This document shows, in pieces, positions 9,372-18,591 of a DNA stretch of 64,000 bases. How positions within the stretch are numbered: the stretch's first letter is position 1; every line of letters starts with the position of its first letter. The position numbers were made by a program, and so were the translations under genes. Origin of the DNA: Pedobacter hiemivivus (GTDB lineage Bacteria > Bacteroidota > Bacteroidia > Sphingobacteriales > Sphingobacteriaceae). The stretch covers positions 1 through 64,000 of the forward strand of contig NZ_SJSM01000026.1 of assembly GCF_004331685.1 (NCBI RefSeq), read 5' to 3'. Below the pieces are notes generated by a model. The model searched no databases, had not been told where the DNA came from, and saw nothing but the letters and a program-made list of their open reading frames with translations.

Positions 9372-12300
9372 TTAAAACTTAGCCCGCACACCTAAACTAA
9401 ACGTACGTGGAATAGGCACCGACCCAAAATCAATATTTCTTAGAATAGTCGATTGTCCACCCGAATTCAGCTCAGGATCGTATCCTTTATAATTATCCCA
9501 TGAAACCAGATTTCTTCCACTTAGATTGATGCTCAGGTCTTGTATAAACTTAACCTTACCAATATTATAAGTTATAGATACCTCTCTTAATTTAACATAA
9601 GAACCATCATCTATCCTCCACTCTTCGATAGCATACACTCCATTAATATAACCTCTTGGTAATAACCCCATCTGTTCTTGTTCAGCAACCTTTCCACCAC
9701 CCACACCCTGGCGTGTGCGCCAATCTGCATTCCATACATCCGCTCCTTGTGAAGCATCCAACTGTATATGTAAACCAAATTTTTTATAAGAAAAATCATT
9801 CACGAAGGAAGCGGTATAATCAGGATTTGGATCCCCAACTACTTTACGCAAGGTTGTACCAGTAGAGAGTGGCAACCCATTCGGACCGCGCTGAGGAGTA
9901 TAAGTTAACGAAGAGTTTTGAATACCCCGTTCCATCTGCGGAATTCCAACTGAACTAGTCAACAAGCTACCATCATCATTGCGGGCAAAGAAAGTACCAT
10001 AGAACACTCCAATTGGCTGACCATCAATTATAGCTACAGGAGCACCTGCATTGGTAGAAAGCAACTGCAATGCACCAATACCTACTGCTTTATTTCTATT
10101 GCGATTAAAAATAAATGAAACATTCCATTTGAAATCCTCCCCAGCGACAGGTGCTCCGGTTAACATCACCTCAATCCCTCTATTTTTTAACGAACCTTTG
10201 TTTTCTAATAAGGAAGAAAAACCCGTAGTTGGCGCAATTACAACCGGCACCAATAAACCACTAACCTCTTTATCATACCAGTTAAATACCAGACCCAATC
10301 TGTTTTTCAAAAATGAAAGATCCATTCCCAGCTCTATTTCCGTTTGCTTTTCCGGAGCTATATCCACATTAGCCAGACTGGTTTTTGAAACCAAGGCGGT
10401 TTTACTAATGTAAGAAGAAGACAGATACTCATTAAATCGATCATAAGGTCCGATGCCGGTTAGGTTACCTGACTGCCCATAAGCTGCTCTAACTTTAAAA
10501 GTATCCCACCAGTCAGACACCGCTAGCCCCTTCCAATAATCTGCGGATGAGAGCACATAACTTAAATTCCCCTTGAAGTACACCTTGGTCCTATTTTTCT
10601 CCCCAAAAACAGATGCTTGATCCACACGGACAGCACCTGTTAAAAACAAATGATCCTTATACTTGAAGTTCTGTTGCAAATATGCTCCACTGATAGAGCT
10701 TTGCAACCTAAGGTCGTTATTTGGCAAAATCGTACTCGCGCCGTTTACACTTTCCGTGAATGGTGCAAGCCCCCTACCATTTAATAATAAATAATTTGAT
10801 TTTTCATATTGATAAGAGCCCCCCAACTGCGTAGTAGACAACAAATCATCACTCAACTTGGTATCATAAGTAAAGTTGAGCTCATGGTTAAATAAGGTTG
10901 CCGTAGAACTGGCAGAACTGGCGTAACCATTCAGACTAGGGTCTAAAGTTGGTCCGCCACCATAAAAACCTGTGCTAACATTATAGGCAAATGGAGGAAT
11001 AAAAGTAGTTCCATTTTGAATGGTATTGTCAACACCTATAGTATAATCTACGGTCAGCTTTTTAGTCGGATTTAAAACCAATTTGGCATTTGCAATAACC
11101 CGGTTAACCGCCTGGCGCTGTTTAATATCCTCAATTACTGATACAGGATTTACCCTACCCCGTTCACCCACAGCTTTTAAATTACCCAAAGCATCCCTGG
11201 CAAAAATATCATGAAAATTACCTATAATGGTAACAGAGTTCATTGGCGAGAAAAATGAATTCCCATCCGGTTTTTCATCTGCATCACTATGTATATAATT
11301 AAAATTTGCAGAAACCTTTGCCCAATCGTTAATTTTCTGGTCCAGGTTTGCCCGCATATTCATCCTTCTATAATTGGTATTCTTGATAATTCCCTGATTA
11401 GAAAAATACCCCAAAGAGGTATAAAACTTGGTGTTATCATTCCCCCCAGCTACAGAAACCGTATTGTCTGTTCCAATCGCAGACTGAAAAATATAGTCCT
11501 GATAATTATACCTTGTCACAGGGGTAGTGGTGGTAGGTAAAGCGGGAGGGGTACCTACTAGCGATATCAAATCCTGCGTCAATTCATCAACCGACCCTCC
11601 AAATTTAACAGGCGACTGGTTAACTTCAATTTCCTTGCGCAGATGGCTAGTGGTGAAACTAGTAGACAAACTAATGACAGGCTTACCACTTACTCCTCTT
11701 TTTGTAAAGATCTGAATAACCCCCGCATTTGCCCTCGATCCATAAATAGCTGCCGCAGCTGCCCCATTTAAAACCTCTATACGTTCGATATCATTCGGAT
11801 TGATATCGCTCATTCTATTCTGACCAATAGCACCTACAAAGTTGCCATTACCCCCCACACCACTACCACCCCCATCGTAGTTAGCCGATGTATTGGTTAC
11901 CCGTGTTGTCGAATTATTAACAATTACCCCATCAATAATATAAAGAGGTTCTGAACTTGAATTCAGAGAACTTACTCCCCTTAACCTGACCGACATTCCA
12001 CCCGCCGGATCCCCGGAGTTTTGCGTAATCTGCGCACCAGGTGCTTTACCCTGCAAAGAGGAAAGCACATTTCCGCTTGGCGCCTTTACTAAATCATCAC
12101 CCTTTACAGAGCTTACATAACTACCCATTTGCTTACGCGTAGTACCTTGGGAGGTACCCGTCACGATGACCTCATCAAGACCAATATTATCAGCCGTAAG
12201 CGCCCCGTTGACTGTAACCTGAGTAGCAGCACCCAGTTCTACAGATTTAGTTTGAGACTTGTAACCAATTGAAGAAAACACAACCTGATAAGTCCCTGGT

Positions 12301-12539
12301 GACAGATCAGCATTTAAACTGAACCGGCCATCCTCATTCGTTGCCATTGCAAAATTTGTGCTTTGTACTTTTACAACTACCCCCGGGATCCCAGCAGCAG
12401 ACGTACCGTCTGTAACCCTGCCGGTTAAAGTGTATCGTTTTGTCTGTGCGTTTGCGACATGAGCAAGCAGCAACAGAAGGATTGGCACCCAGAAAATAAA
12501 CTTAATTTTGAAGAAGCCTTGTGAGTACAGTATTTTCAT
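9372..12539 (-). CDS. SusC/RagA-family TonB-linked outer-membrane transporter (pair 2)
   Basis: 1055 residues. The signal peptide is long (cleavage near HVANA, residue ~31), followed by a carboxypeptidase-regulatory-like domain (about 37-125), a plug with LSSLQGKAPGAQITQNSG and PLYIIDGVIVNN, and a barrel ending FSLGVRAKF. It imports ligand with its SusD partner in a TonB-dependent way. The plug carries Gly/Asn-rich inserts (NYDGGGSGVGGNGN). The upstream 167-base gap contains phased CACAC repeats and a hairpin like those found beyond the SusD end. Confidence 0.95.
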   Translation of the reverse strand: MKILYSQGFFKIKFIFWVPILLLLLAHVANAQTKRYTLTGRVTDGTSAAGIPGVVVKVQSTNFAMATNEDGRFSLNADLSPGTYQVVFSSIGYKSQTKSVELGAATQVTVNGALTADNIGLDEVIVTGTSQGTTRKQMGSYVSSVKGDDLVKAPSGNVLSSLQGKAPGAQITQNSGDPAGGMSVRLRGVSSLNSSSEPLYIIDGVIVNNSTTRVTNTSANYDGGGSGVGGNGNFVGAIGQNRMSDINPNDIERIEVLNGAAAAAIYGSRANAGVIQIFTKRGVSGKPVISLSTSFTTSHLRKEIEVNQSPVKFGGSVDELTQDLISLVGTPPALPTTTTPVTRYNYQDYIFQSAIGTDNTVSVAGGNDNTKFYTSLGYFSNQGIIKNTNYRRMNMRANLDQKINDWAKVSANFNYIHSDADEKPDGNSFFSPMNSVTIIGNFHDIFARDALGNLKAVGERGRVNPVSVIEDIKQRQAVNRVIANAKLVLNPTKKLTVDYTIGVDNTIQNGTTFIPPFAYNVSTGFYGGGPTLDPSLNGYASSASSTATLFNHELNFTYDTKLSDDLLSTTQLGGSYQYEKSNYLLLNGRGLAPFTESVNGASTILPNNDLRLQSSISGAYLQQNFKYKDHLFLTGAVRVDQASVFGEKNRTKVYFKGNLSYVLSSADYWKGLAVSDWWDTFKVRAAYGQSGNLTGIGPYDRFNEYLSSSYISKTALVSKTSLANVDIAPEKQTEIELGMDLSFLKNRLGLVFNWYDKEVSGLLVPVVIAPTTGFSSLLENKGSLKNRGIEVMLTGAPVAGEDFKWNVSFIFNRNRNKAVGIGALQLLSTNAGAPVAIIDGQPIGVFYGTFFARNDDGSLLTSSVGIPQMERGIQNSSLTYTPQRGPNGLPLSTGTTLRKVVGDPNPDYTASFVNDFSYKKFGLHIQLDASQGADVWNADWRTRQGVGGGKVAEQEQMGLLPRGYINGVYAIEEWRIDDGSYVKLREVSITYNIGKVKFIQDLSINLSGRNLVSWDNYKGYDPELNSGGQSTILRNIDFGSVPIPRTFSLGVRAKF

Positions 12540-12615
12540 GTGAGTTATCTATTTCAAACAAAACATTCTTTCGAATAAAATTGTTTACGCCAAAGAAAAC
12601 ACTAACCCAAAATTG

Positions 12616-12641
12616 CACACTACTTCACACCTTATTCACAC
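12616..12641. promoter_or_regulatory. Phased CACAC direct repeats upstream of SusC 2 (putative operator)
   Basis: CACAC units begin at 12616, 12626 and 12637 (10- and 11-base spacing) within CACTTCACACC-like context (TACTTCACACCTTATTCACACC). They lie about 75-100 bases upstream of the SusC 2 start codon. A CACAAAAA-loop-TTTTTGT hairpin follows at 12660-12679. The same pair of elements occurs at 7918-7994 on the far side of the SusC/D unit. Confidence 0.45.
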
Positions 12642-12706
12642 CTTTTTCATTCCCAATCCACAAAAAGCACCTTTTTGTTAAGAAAGTGTATAGAATAATG
12701 TAAACC

Positions 12707-13903
12707 CTAAGGCAAACAGACCTTTCCCATCTGTACAGATGGCACTCCAGCACGATTACCAAAATCAATTTTATCGCCCACCAATGTCTCATTGGCCAGA
12801 ATAGCAAATAAAACCGCTTCTTTTGCATCTGGGTTTATTTCGAGGGCATCAGTGGAGTGAAAGCTTGCATTGCTCAACTTTGTTTTAAGCTGCTGCAAAA
12901 GCAAGGGATTGTGCATCCCGCCACCACTGATATAAATAGATGGAGTTTTATCTTTTCCGAAGCATTTTTCAACGGAATTGACAATTACCTGAGCAGAAAA
13001 ACTGCATAACGTAGCCATAACATCTTCCTTGCTGATCTGCGAAGTATTTGAGTTGTTTTGTGCTGCTGCTAAATACGCTAAATTAAAAAGTTCCGGCCCC
13101 GTTGTTTTAGGAAAATCGGCCTCCAGAAAATCAGATTCCATCAACTCTTTTAAAAGCTGACCGTTAACCACACCAGCACTCGCTATACTTGCATTTTCAT
13201 CGTAATACAACCCTTTATAATGTTTTTGTACAAACTGATCCATCAAGGTATTTCCGGGCCCAACATCAGTTGAGAATACTTTAGTTGCATCGTTACTACC
13301 AGGCAGGTAGGTAAAATTGGCAATTCCACCAATATTCAACATGATGCGGTCTTCATCCTTTTTTGAGAAAAGCAGATAATCCCCATAAACAGCCAATGGA
13401 GCACCTTCGCCACCCGCAGCAATATGCTTTTGTCTGAAATCAGCAATGGTAACAATCCCGGTTTTAACAGCAATATGGTCGCCATCCCCAATCTGCAAAG
13501 TCGCATTAGGATAATCTTCAAGGCCATGCAATGACTTTGGCGCATGAAAAATAGTTTGCCCATGACTGGCAATCACATCAATATCTTCCGGCTGGCGCCC
13601 CCATTCGGCAATTGCTTCCAATATCATTTCGGCATGCAAAAGCGCCACTTTTTCATTCATCAGACATACCATTTGCAAATCAGCATCACGCCGGGAGAAA
13701 ATCGACTTTATCTCCGCTTTAAATTCATTGGTATAGTCCTTCGTTTTAAATTCGATTACTCTAACGCGAGTTTCAATCCCACTACCGGTGACCCCACAAA
13801 GGGCAATATCCAAGCCATCCATAGAGGTGCCAGACATCAATCCTATAATTAAGCGTTCAGGCTTTTGAATGATATTGAAGATTCTTTTCCAGTTTGAGTT
13901 CAT
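12707..13903 (-). CDS. anmK: Anhydro-N-acetylmuramic acid kinase
   Basis: 398 residues of the AnmK family, which phosphorylates and hydrolytically opens 1,6-anhydro-MurNAc to MurNAc-6-phosphate, a step in reuse of cell-wall fragments. The signature LIIGLMSGTSMDGLDIAL lies at about residues 18-35, and GQTIFHAP, MLNIGGIANFTYLP and DVGPGNTLMDQF are the expected nucleotide and sugar motifs. The N-terminus (about 16 residues) is slightly longer than the minimal family start. It lies 52 bases after the aldehyde dehydrogenase gene on the same strand and ahead of SusC 2, linking peptidoglycan recycling to that transporter. Confidence 0.95.
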   Translation of the reverse strand: MNSNWKRIFNIIQKPERLIIGLMSGTSMDGLDIALCGVTGSGIETRVRVIEFKTKDYTNEFKAEIKSIFSRRDADLQMVCLMNEKVALLHAEMILEAIAEWGRQPEDIDVIASHGQTIFHAPKSLHGLEDYPNATLQIGDGDHIAVKTGIVTIADFRQKHIAAGGEGAPLAVYGDYLLFSKKDEDRIMLNIGGIANFTYLPGSNDATKVFSTDVGPGNTLMDQFVQKHYKGLYYDENASIASAGVVNGQLLKELMESDFLEADFPKTTGPELFNLAYLAAAQNNSNTSQISKEDVMATLCSFSAQVIVNSVEKCFGKDKTPSIYISGGGMHNPLLLQQLKTKLSNASFHSTDALEINPDAKEAVLFAILANETLVGDKIDFGNRAGVPSVQMGKVCLP

Positions 13904-13955
13904 AAGCGTGGTCTTAAAAATAAAGTGAATAATTCAAAAGTAGCAATAAACTTAA

Positions 13956-15320
13956 TTAAGCTCTAAAATGCCAGGCTTTGGGCTTGGTAAAGGCACGCAA
14001 GCCCTGATGAGAAAGCGTTGCTCCGATACCAGAATGACGTCTGCCGCTCCAAGGAAGGCCTGCACTTACCCTATCGCAACAGTTCCAGTAACCTGTACCT
14101 GAATCCATTTGAGAAAGGATCCGCTTTGCCCTATCCATGCTTTCCGAATAAACAGCGGCAGTTAAACCATATACCGTATCCTGCATTAAATAGGTGGCTT
14201 CAGTATCATCATTCACTTTCATAATCCCAATGATAGGACCAAAGCTCTCCTCCTGCATCACCTTCATGTGATTGGTAACATTAACCAATACTGTAGGTTC
14301 AAAATAATTGCCTTTTTGTCCTTTTCTTTTGCCTCCGGTTAAAAGTAAAGCACCATGTTGCAACGCGTCTTTAATCTGTTGCTCCAATACTTCAATTTGT
14401 TCTTTTCTGGTCAGTGCCCCCAAGTAAACATCAGCATCTGTTGGCGCCCCAATTTCCCAGGATTGCACCGTTGCCACAAAGGCGGCGATATAATCGTCGT
14501 AAACTTTTTCGTGCACATAAATCCGCTCCACTGCGCAGCAGCTCTGGCCATTATTATAAAAGGCGCCATCTGCTGTCGCCGCAGCCACAGCAGCAATATC
14601 CTTTACATCATCAGCAACATATAGTGGATCTTTACCCCCTAACTCAAGCTGGCAAAGCACCATTTTTGGCGCCACCCGCTCATATATATACTTGCCTGTT
14701 TTATAAGATCCGGTAAAAAAGTAGCCATCAAAATTCATATCCAGCAAATGTTCTCCCGTTTCTTTTGCACCAATAGCCACCTTAAATACCTCATCAGGTA
14801 ATCCCGCTCGCTTTAATAATTTTTCTATTTCCAGTCCGGTTAAAGTCGCATACTCCGAAGGCTTGTACATCACCGCATTGCCTGCTAATAACGCCGGCAC
14901 AAAAACATTTACCCCTACCAGATAAGGATAATTCCAAGCCGATATGTTACATACAATACCCAAGGGATCATAGGAAATCTGTTCCTTCAATTCTGGTGTA
15001 TCCGTTACGATTTCATCAGAAAGATACTGCAGTGCATGATCCAACATCCACCGAACCCTTCCTCTTGCTCCGTTAATCTCATTGCGAGATTGCGATAGCG
15101 GCTTACCCACTTCCGAAGTCAACACCACAGCAAGGCGCTCTATTTCTACACCTAGCAGATTGTAAAACTTTTCGATAATCAGTATACGTTGCTTCAAAGT
15201 TTTGGAAGCCCAGTCCTTTTGTCCCATTTTAAGCAGATTGCGCTTATGAGCAAGCGACTTGCTGTCATCTTCCTTTACTGTTGCAATGATTTCTTCTGTT
15301 GCGGGGTTAACAATATTCAT
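13956..15320 (-). CDS. Aldehyde dehydrogenase of the gamma-glutamylation operon
   Basis: 454 residues, NAD(P)-dependent aldehyde dehydrogenase superfamily. Visible parts: NISAWNYPY cofactor-binding region, FTGSYKTGKYI, catalytic-base segment LELGGKDPLYV, and the nucleophile segment NNGQSCCAVERIYV with two adjacent Cys. It has no long N-terminal extension, similar in size to succinate-semialdehyde-type enzymes. Its start overlaps the amidohydrolase stop by 4 bases (ATGA arrangement), so translation is coupled. In context it would oxidise a gamma-glutamylated amino-aldehyde to the acid before hydrolysis. The substrate is inferred from the operon. Confidence 0.9.
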   Translation of the reverse strand: MNIVNPATEEIIATVKEDDSKSLAHKRNLLKMGQKDWASKTLKQRILIIEKFYNLLGVEIERLAVVLTSEVGKPLSQSRNEINGARGRVRWMLDHALQYLSDEIVTDTPELKEQISYDPLGIVCNISAWNYPYLVGVNVFVPALLAGNAVMYKPSEYATLTGLEIEKLLKRAGLPDEVFKVAIGAKETGEHLLDMNFDGYFFTGSYKTGKYIYERVAPKMVLCQLELGGKDPLYVADDVKDIAAVAAATADGAFYNNGQSCCAVERIYVHEKVYDDYIAAFVATVQSWEIGAPTDADVYLGALTRKEQIEVLEQQIKDALQHGALLLTGGKRKGQKGNYFEPTVLVNVTNHMKVMQEESFGPIIGIMKVNDDTEATYLMQDTVYGLTAAVYSESMDRAKRILSQMDSGTGYWNCCDRVSAGLPWSGRRHSGIGATLSHQGLRAFTKPKAWHFRA

Positions 15321-16033
15321 CGTTTATGATTTTTGACTTCCTTTATAAACTGTTCCTTAATTTTTTGTGACAAAGGATTGAGTTCTTTTTCTTTCATTCT
15401 TTCCGGGTGCCATTGTACACCAAGCATAAAAGCTTTTCCGGTTTTATCTTTAAATTCCAACCCTTCAATAAGTGCATCTGGCGTATCTGCATAAGCATTC
15501 GCCATCAGGTTATTGCCCAAATGTGCTGGATCAACTCCCTGATGATGGGCGCTGTTTACATGCCCTACCGTTTTATCGGTTACCGCATATAACAAGCTAT
15601 CTTCAACAATGTTTAGCCCATGTACTTTATCTTCAGAACCTTTCTTATGCAACTCGTTCACCGCTGCACCATTATCTTCAAAAACCTTTCCTCCCTCTAG
15701 AATATTGATGTATTGCATCCCCCGGCAAATACCCAACACCGGCAATTTGGCTTTTTGTGAATAGTCGTAAATCAATCGCTCAAACTCATCCCGTTCTGGT
15801 AAAAATACATCTGGTTTATAAGGATACTCTTCCGCTCCGCCATATATTGCGGGCAGTACATCAATTCCTCCGGTCAATACAAAACCATCACATTTCTCTA
15901 TATCGCTCCTGTTGTTTTTCCGGAAGGAAAGCTCGACCAATTCTATTTCATTACCAAGCTCATCGGCAGTAAACCAGTTCCAATAGTTCTGAAAATTAGC
16001 TTCACTATAACTTATCCCTAACTTCTTTTTCAT
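15317..16033 (-). CDS. Class I glutamine-amidotransferase-like gamma-glutamyl hydrolase (PuuD-like)
   Basis: 238 residues, peptidase C26 / PuuD type. The nucleophile elbow GICRGMQYIN contains the catalytic Cys, FVLTGGIDVLP is the oxyanion-loop region, and GVQWHPERM supplies the His-Glu pair. PuuD-type enzymes hydrolyse gamma-glutamyl-GABA to glutamate and GABA; this one should release glutamate from the final gamma-glutamylated product of the pathway encoded by its neighbours. It sits between the iron alcohol dehydrogenase and the aldehyde dehydrogenase, overlapping the latter by 4 bases. Confidence 0.9.
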   Translation of the reverse strand: MKKKLGISYSEANFQNYWNWFTADELGNEIELVELSFRKNNRSDIEKCDGFVLTGGIDVLPAIYGGAEEYPYKPDVFLPERDEFERLIYDYSQKAKLPVLGICRGMQYINILEGGKVFEDNGAAVNELHKKGSEDKVHGLNIVEDSLLYAVTDKTVGHVNSAHHQGVDPAHLGNNLMANAYADTPDALIEGLEFKDKTGKAFMLGVQWHPERMKEKELNPLSQKIKEQFIKEVKNHKR

Positions 16034-16063
16034 CAGTATAAATTTGTTTCAACTGCAATTTAA

Positions 16064-17212
16064 TTAAAGCGCAGTCAAATACAAATGCTTAAAGTCAGCT
16101 CTGCTCACTGGTTTTGGATTATTTGGGTGGGCAAAATCGGCGAAGGCCAGATCGGCCAGCGTTTCTATATGCTCCGATTTCACACCTATATCACCCAAGT
16201 GATGTGGGATATTAATTTTAGTATTGAGGTTAAATAGATATTCGACTACAGCCTTTCCGTTTTCCTCCTTCAATTCCAGCGTTCGGGCAATGCGACGGAA
16301 TTTATCTTCAAACCCTTCAATATTGAACTCCATCCCATAAGGAAGATTTACGGCATTGGCCAGACCATGATGTGTATCGAGTAAAGAAGAAAGTGGATGC
16401 GCAAGGGAATGTACCACACCAAGCCCCTTTTGAAAAGCAATAGCTCCCATCATAGATGCCATCAACATTTTGCTTCGACTTTCGATATCCGGACGATTTG
16501 TTGCAGGTTCTAGTGCGTCCTTGATTAGCGAAATACCTTCAAGGGCGATCCCATCACATAATGGATGTGGATTTTTGGCTAAAAAAGCTTCCATATTGTG
16601 CGTTAACGCATCCATACCTGTCGCCGCGGTAATAAATGATGGCAGATCCATTGTTAAGGCAGGATCCGCAAATACAATCTTAGCCATGAGCTTTGGCGAG
16701 AACAAAATCTTTTTCTGATGAGTCTCATCATCGGCAATAATTGCACTCCGCCCCACCTCGCTACCTGTACCTGAAGTTGTAGGTACTGTAATAAAATGTG
16801 GCACCTCATTGGTCACATAAACATCACCCCCAATCAGGTCATCGTACTTAAACAGATCCTCACGATGATTTACCCGCAGCACAATTGCCCTGGCCACATC
16901 CAGCGCTGCACCACCCCCAATTCCAATTACACTGTCTCTGGCGGTATCGTCCCAGACCTCCGTACCTTTGTACACATCGCTTTTTACCGGATTTTTATGA
17001 ATATCACTAAACACCTCTACCGCAATACCGTGAATGCGCAAATCACTGACAATAGTCTTAAAAAAAGGAAGAACAGCAATTGTTGAATCTGTGACGATCA
17101 ATGGTCGTTTCAACCCATTTTGCCTGAGGTACGCCGGCAATTCTTTAATCGCTCCAGCCCCAAACCGGATCGTAGTTGGAAAATTGTACTGGTATATGTG
17201 ATCAAATGTCAT
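16064..17212 (-). CDS. Iron-containing alcohol dehydrogenase
   Basis: 382 residues of the Fe-ADH (group III) family. Nucleotide-binding GIGGGAALDVARAI, the TVPTTSGTGSEVGRSA motif, and the metal-binding segments GMDALTHNMEAF and HSLAHPLSSLLDTHHGLANAV with their His residues are all present. It should oxidise a primary hydroxyl to an aldehyde with NAD+. It lies 20 bases after the glutamine-synthetase-like gene. Its presence in place of the FAD oxidase PuuB argues that the glutamylated amine carries a hydroxyl group rather than a second amine. Confidence 0.9.
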   Translation of the reverse strand: MTFDHIYQYNFPTTIRFGAGAIKELPAYLRQNGLKRPLIVTDSTIAVLPFFKTIVSDLRIHGIAVEVFSDIHKNPVKSDVYKGTEVWDDTARDSVIGIGGGAALDVARAIVLRVNHREDLFKYDDLIGGDVYVTNEVPHFITVPTTSGTGSEVGRSAIIADDETHQKKILFSPKLMAKIVFADPALTMDLPSFITAATGMDALTHNMEAFLAKNPHPLCDGIALEGISLIKDALEPATNRPDIESRSKMLMASMMGAIAFQKGLGVVHSLAHPLSSLLDTHHGLANAVNLPYGMEFNIEGFEDKFRRIARTLELKEENGKAVVEYLFNLNTKINIPHHLGDIGVKSEHIETLADLAFADFAHPNNPKPVSRADFKHLYLTAL

Positions 17213-17232
17213 AGCTAATAGAATAATTGCGG

Positions 17233-18591
17233 TTAAATAATTTCAAAATATCTTTTTAATTCCCAATCGGTTACTGCCTTTGCATATTGCCTCCACTCCC
17301 ATTCCCTGGTCTGCGTAAAATGCGCTACAAAATCAGCTCCGAACAGCTCTTTTGCAATCTCCGACTGCTTCATTCGTTGTGTTGCTTCATATAGATTTTG
17401 AGGAAAAACGCCATTGGAGAGATCCTTGTAACCATTACCATTGGTTGCTTCTTTATCTAGCTTCATCTTATTTTTGATGCCGTACAATCCAGCAGCCAGA
17501 CAGGCCGACAAAGCCAGATAAGGATTACTATCAGAACCCACTACACGGGTTTCCAATCGACAGGTCTTCGTATGACCAGGCAATGCCCTTAATGCGACAG
17601 TCCTGTTATCGATGCCCCAAGTCAATGTGGTTGGTGCCCAAGCGCCTTCCACCAATCGTTTATAGCTATTAATGGTGGGTGCAATCATGGGTAAAATATG
17701 GGGCAGACAATGCAGCTGTCCGGCGATATAACTTTTCATCAGCTCACTCATCTGATGCCTGTCCTTTTCATCATGAAACAGGTTTTGTTTAGATTCCTTA
17801 TCCCATAAACTCTGGTGCACATGTCCGCTACATCCCGGAAGGTGCTCGCTAATCTTGGCCATAAAAGTAGCCATGACCCCATGCTTATAAGCAATCTCCT
17901 TAACTGCCGTTTTAAATAACACCGCCTGATCAGCCGCGACTAAAACCGAGGCATACTTTATGGCAGCTTCATATACCCCCGGCCCGGTCTCGGTATGTAA
18001 ACCTTCTATAGGAATATCAAACATGCTCAAGAGATCAAACAGGTCGCTCATGTATTCATTTTTCAACGTACTACGCAAAATAGAATAACCAAACATACCT
18101 GGAGTTAGCGGCGTTAGGCCACTAAAATTCTTTTGATGCGCTGTTTCAGGAGTTTCCGCGAAGTTGAACCACTCGAATTCCTGTGCAAAGTAGGCTTGAA
18201 AGCCTGAAGCTTCCGCATCCGCCAACACTTTTCGAAGCAATTGCCTTGGACAGGTATATACAGGAACAAGCTTTTCATCTACAAAATCACCTAAAAAAAA
18301 GGGGATATTGTTTTCCCATGGGATTTTTCGGAAAGTTGTAAGATCCAGCTTTACCTGTGCATCGGGATAGCCGGTATGCCATCCTGTAAACTTTACATTG
18401 TCATAAGCCACATCGCCCATGTCCCATCCAAAGGTTACATCGCAAAAACCTAAGCGTCCCGCTACAACCGAAGCAAACTTCTCTGCCGAAATGTACTTGC
18501 CTCTTAACACGCCATCAATATCAGATACGGCAATTTTTACTTTGCCCAAAGGATGTTCTTTTACATAGGTTAAAATCTCTTCTGTTGTCAT
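17233..18591 (-). CDS. Glutamine-synthetase-family gamma-glutamyl amine ligase
   Basis: 452 residues with both glutamine-synthetase domains: beta-grasp (about 1-105, with VSDIDGVLRGKYI) and catalytic domain (FAQEFEWF, EGLHTETGPGVYEAA, GCSGHVHQSLWD, NRTVALRAL, CRLETRVVGSDSNPYLALSA). It is not housekeeping GlnA: it is clustered with an amine permease, alcohol and aldehyde dehydrogenases and a gamma-glutamyl hydrolase. Such paralogues (PuuA, IpuC, GlnA4) ATP-dependently attach glutamate to an amine. Its start overlaps the permease stop by 4 bases, so the two are translationally coupled. Ethanolamine is the most likely amine. Confidence 0.9.
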   Translation of the reverse strand: MTTEEILTYVKEHPLGKVKIAVSDIDGVLRGKYISAEKFASVVAGRLGFCDVTFGWDMGDVAYDNVKFTGWHTGYPDAQVKLDLTTFRKIPWENNIPFFLGDFVDEKLVPVYTCPRQLLRKVLADAEASGFQAYFAQEFEWFNFAETPETAHQKNFSGLTPLTPGMFGYSILRSTLKNEYMSDLFDLLSMFDIPIEGLHTETGPGVYEAAIKYASVLVAADQAVLFKTAVKEIAYKHGVMATFMAKISEHLPGCSGHVHQSLWDKESKQNLFHDEKDRHQMSELMKSYIAGQLHCLPHILPMIAPTINSYKRLVEGAWAPTTLTWGIDNRTVALRALPGHTKTCRLETRVVGSDSNPYLALSACLAAGLYGIKNKMKLDKEATNGNGYKDLSNGVFPQNLYEATQRMKQSEIAKELFGADFVAHFTQTREWEWRQYAKAVTDWELKRYFEII

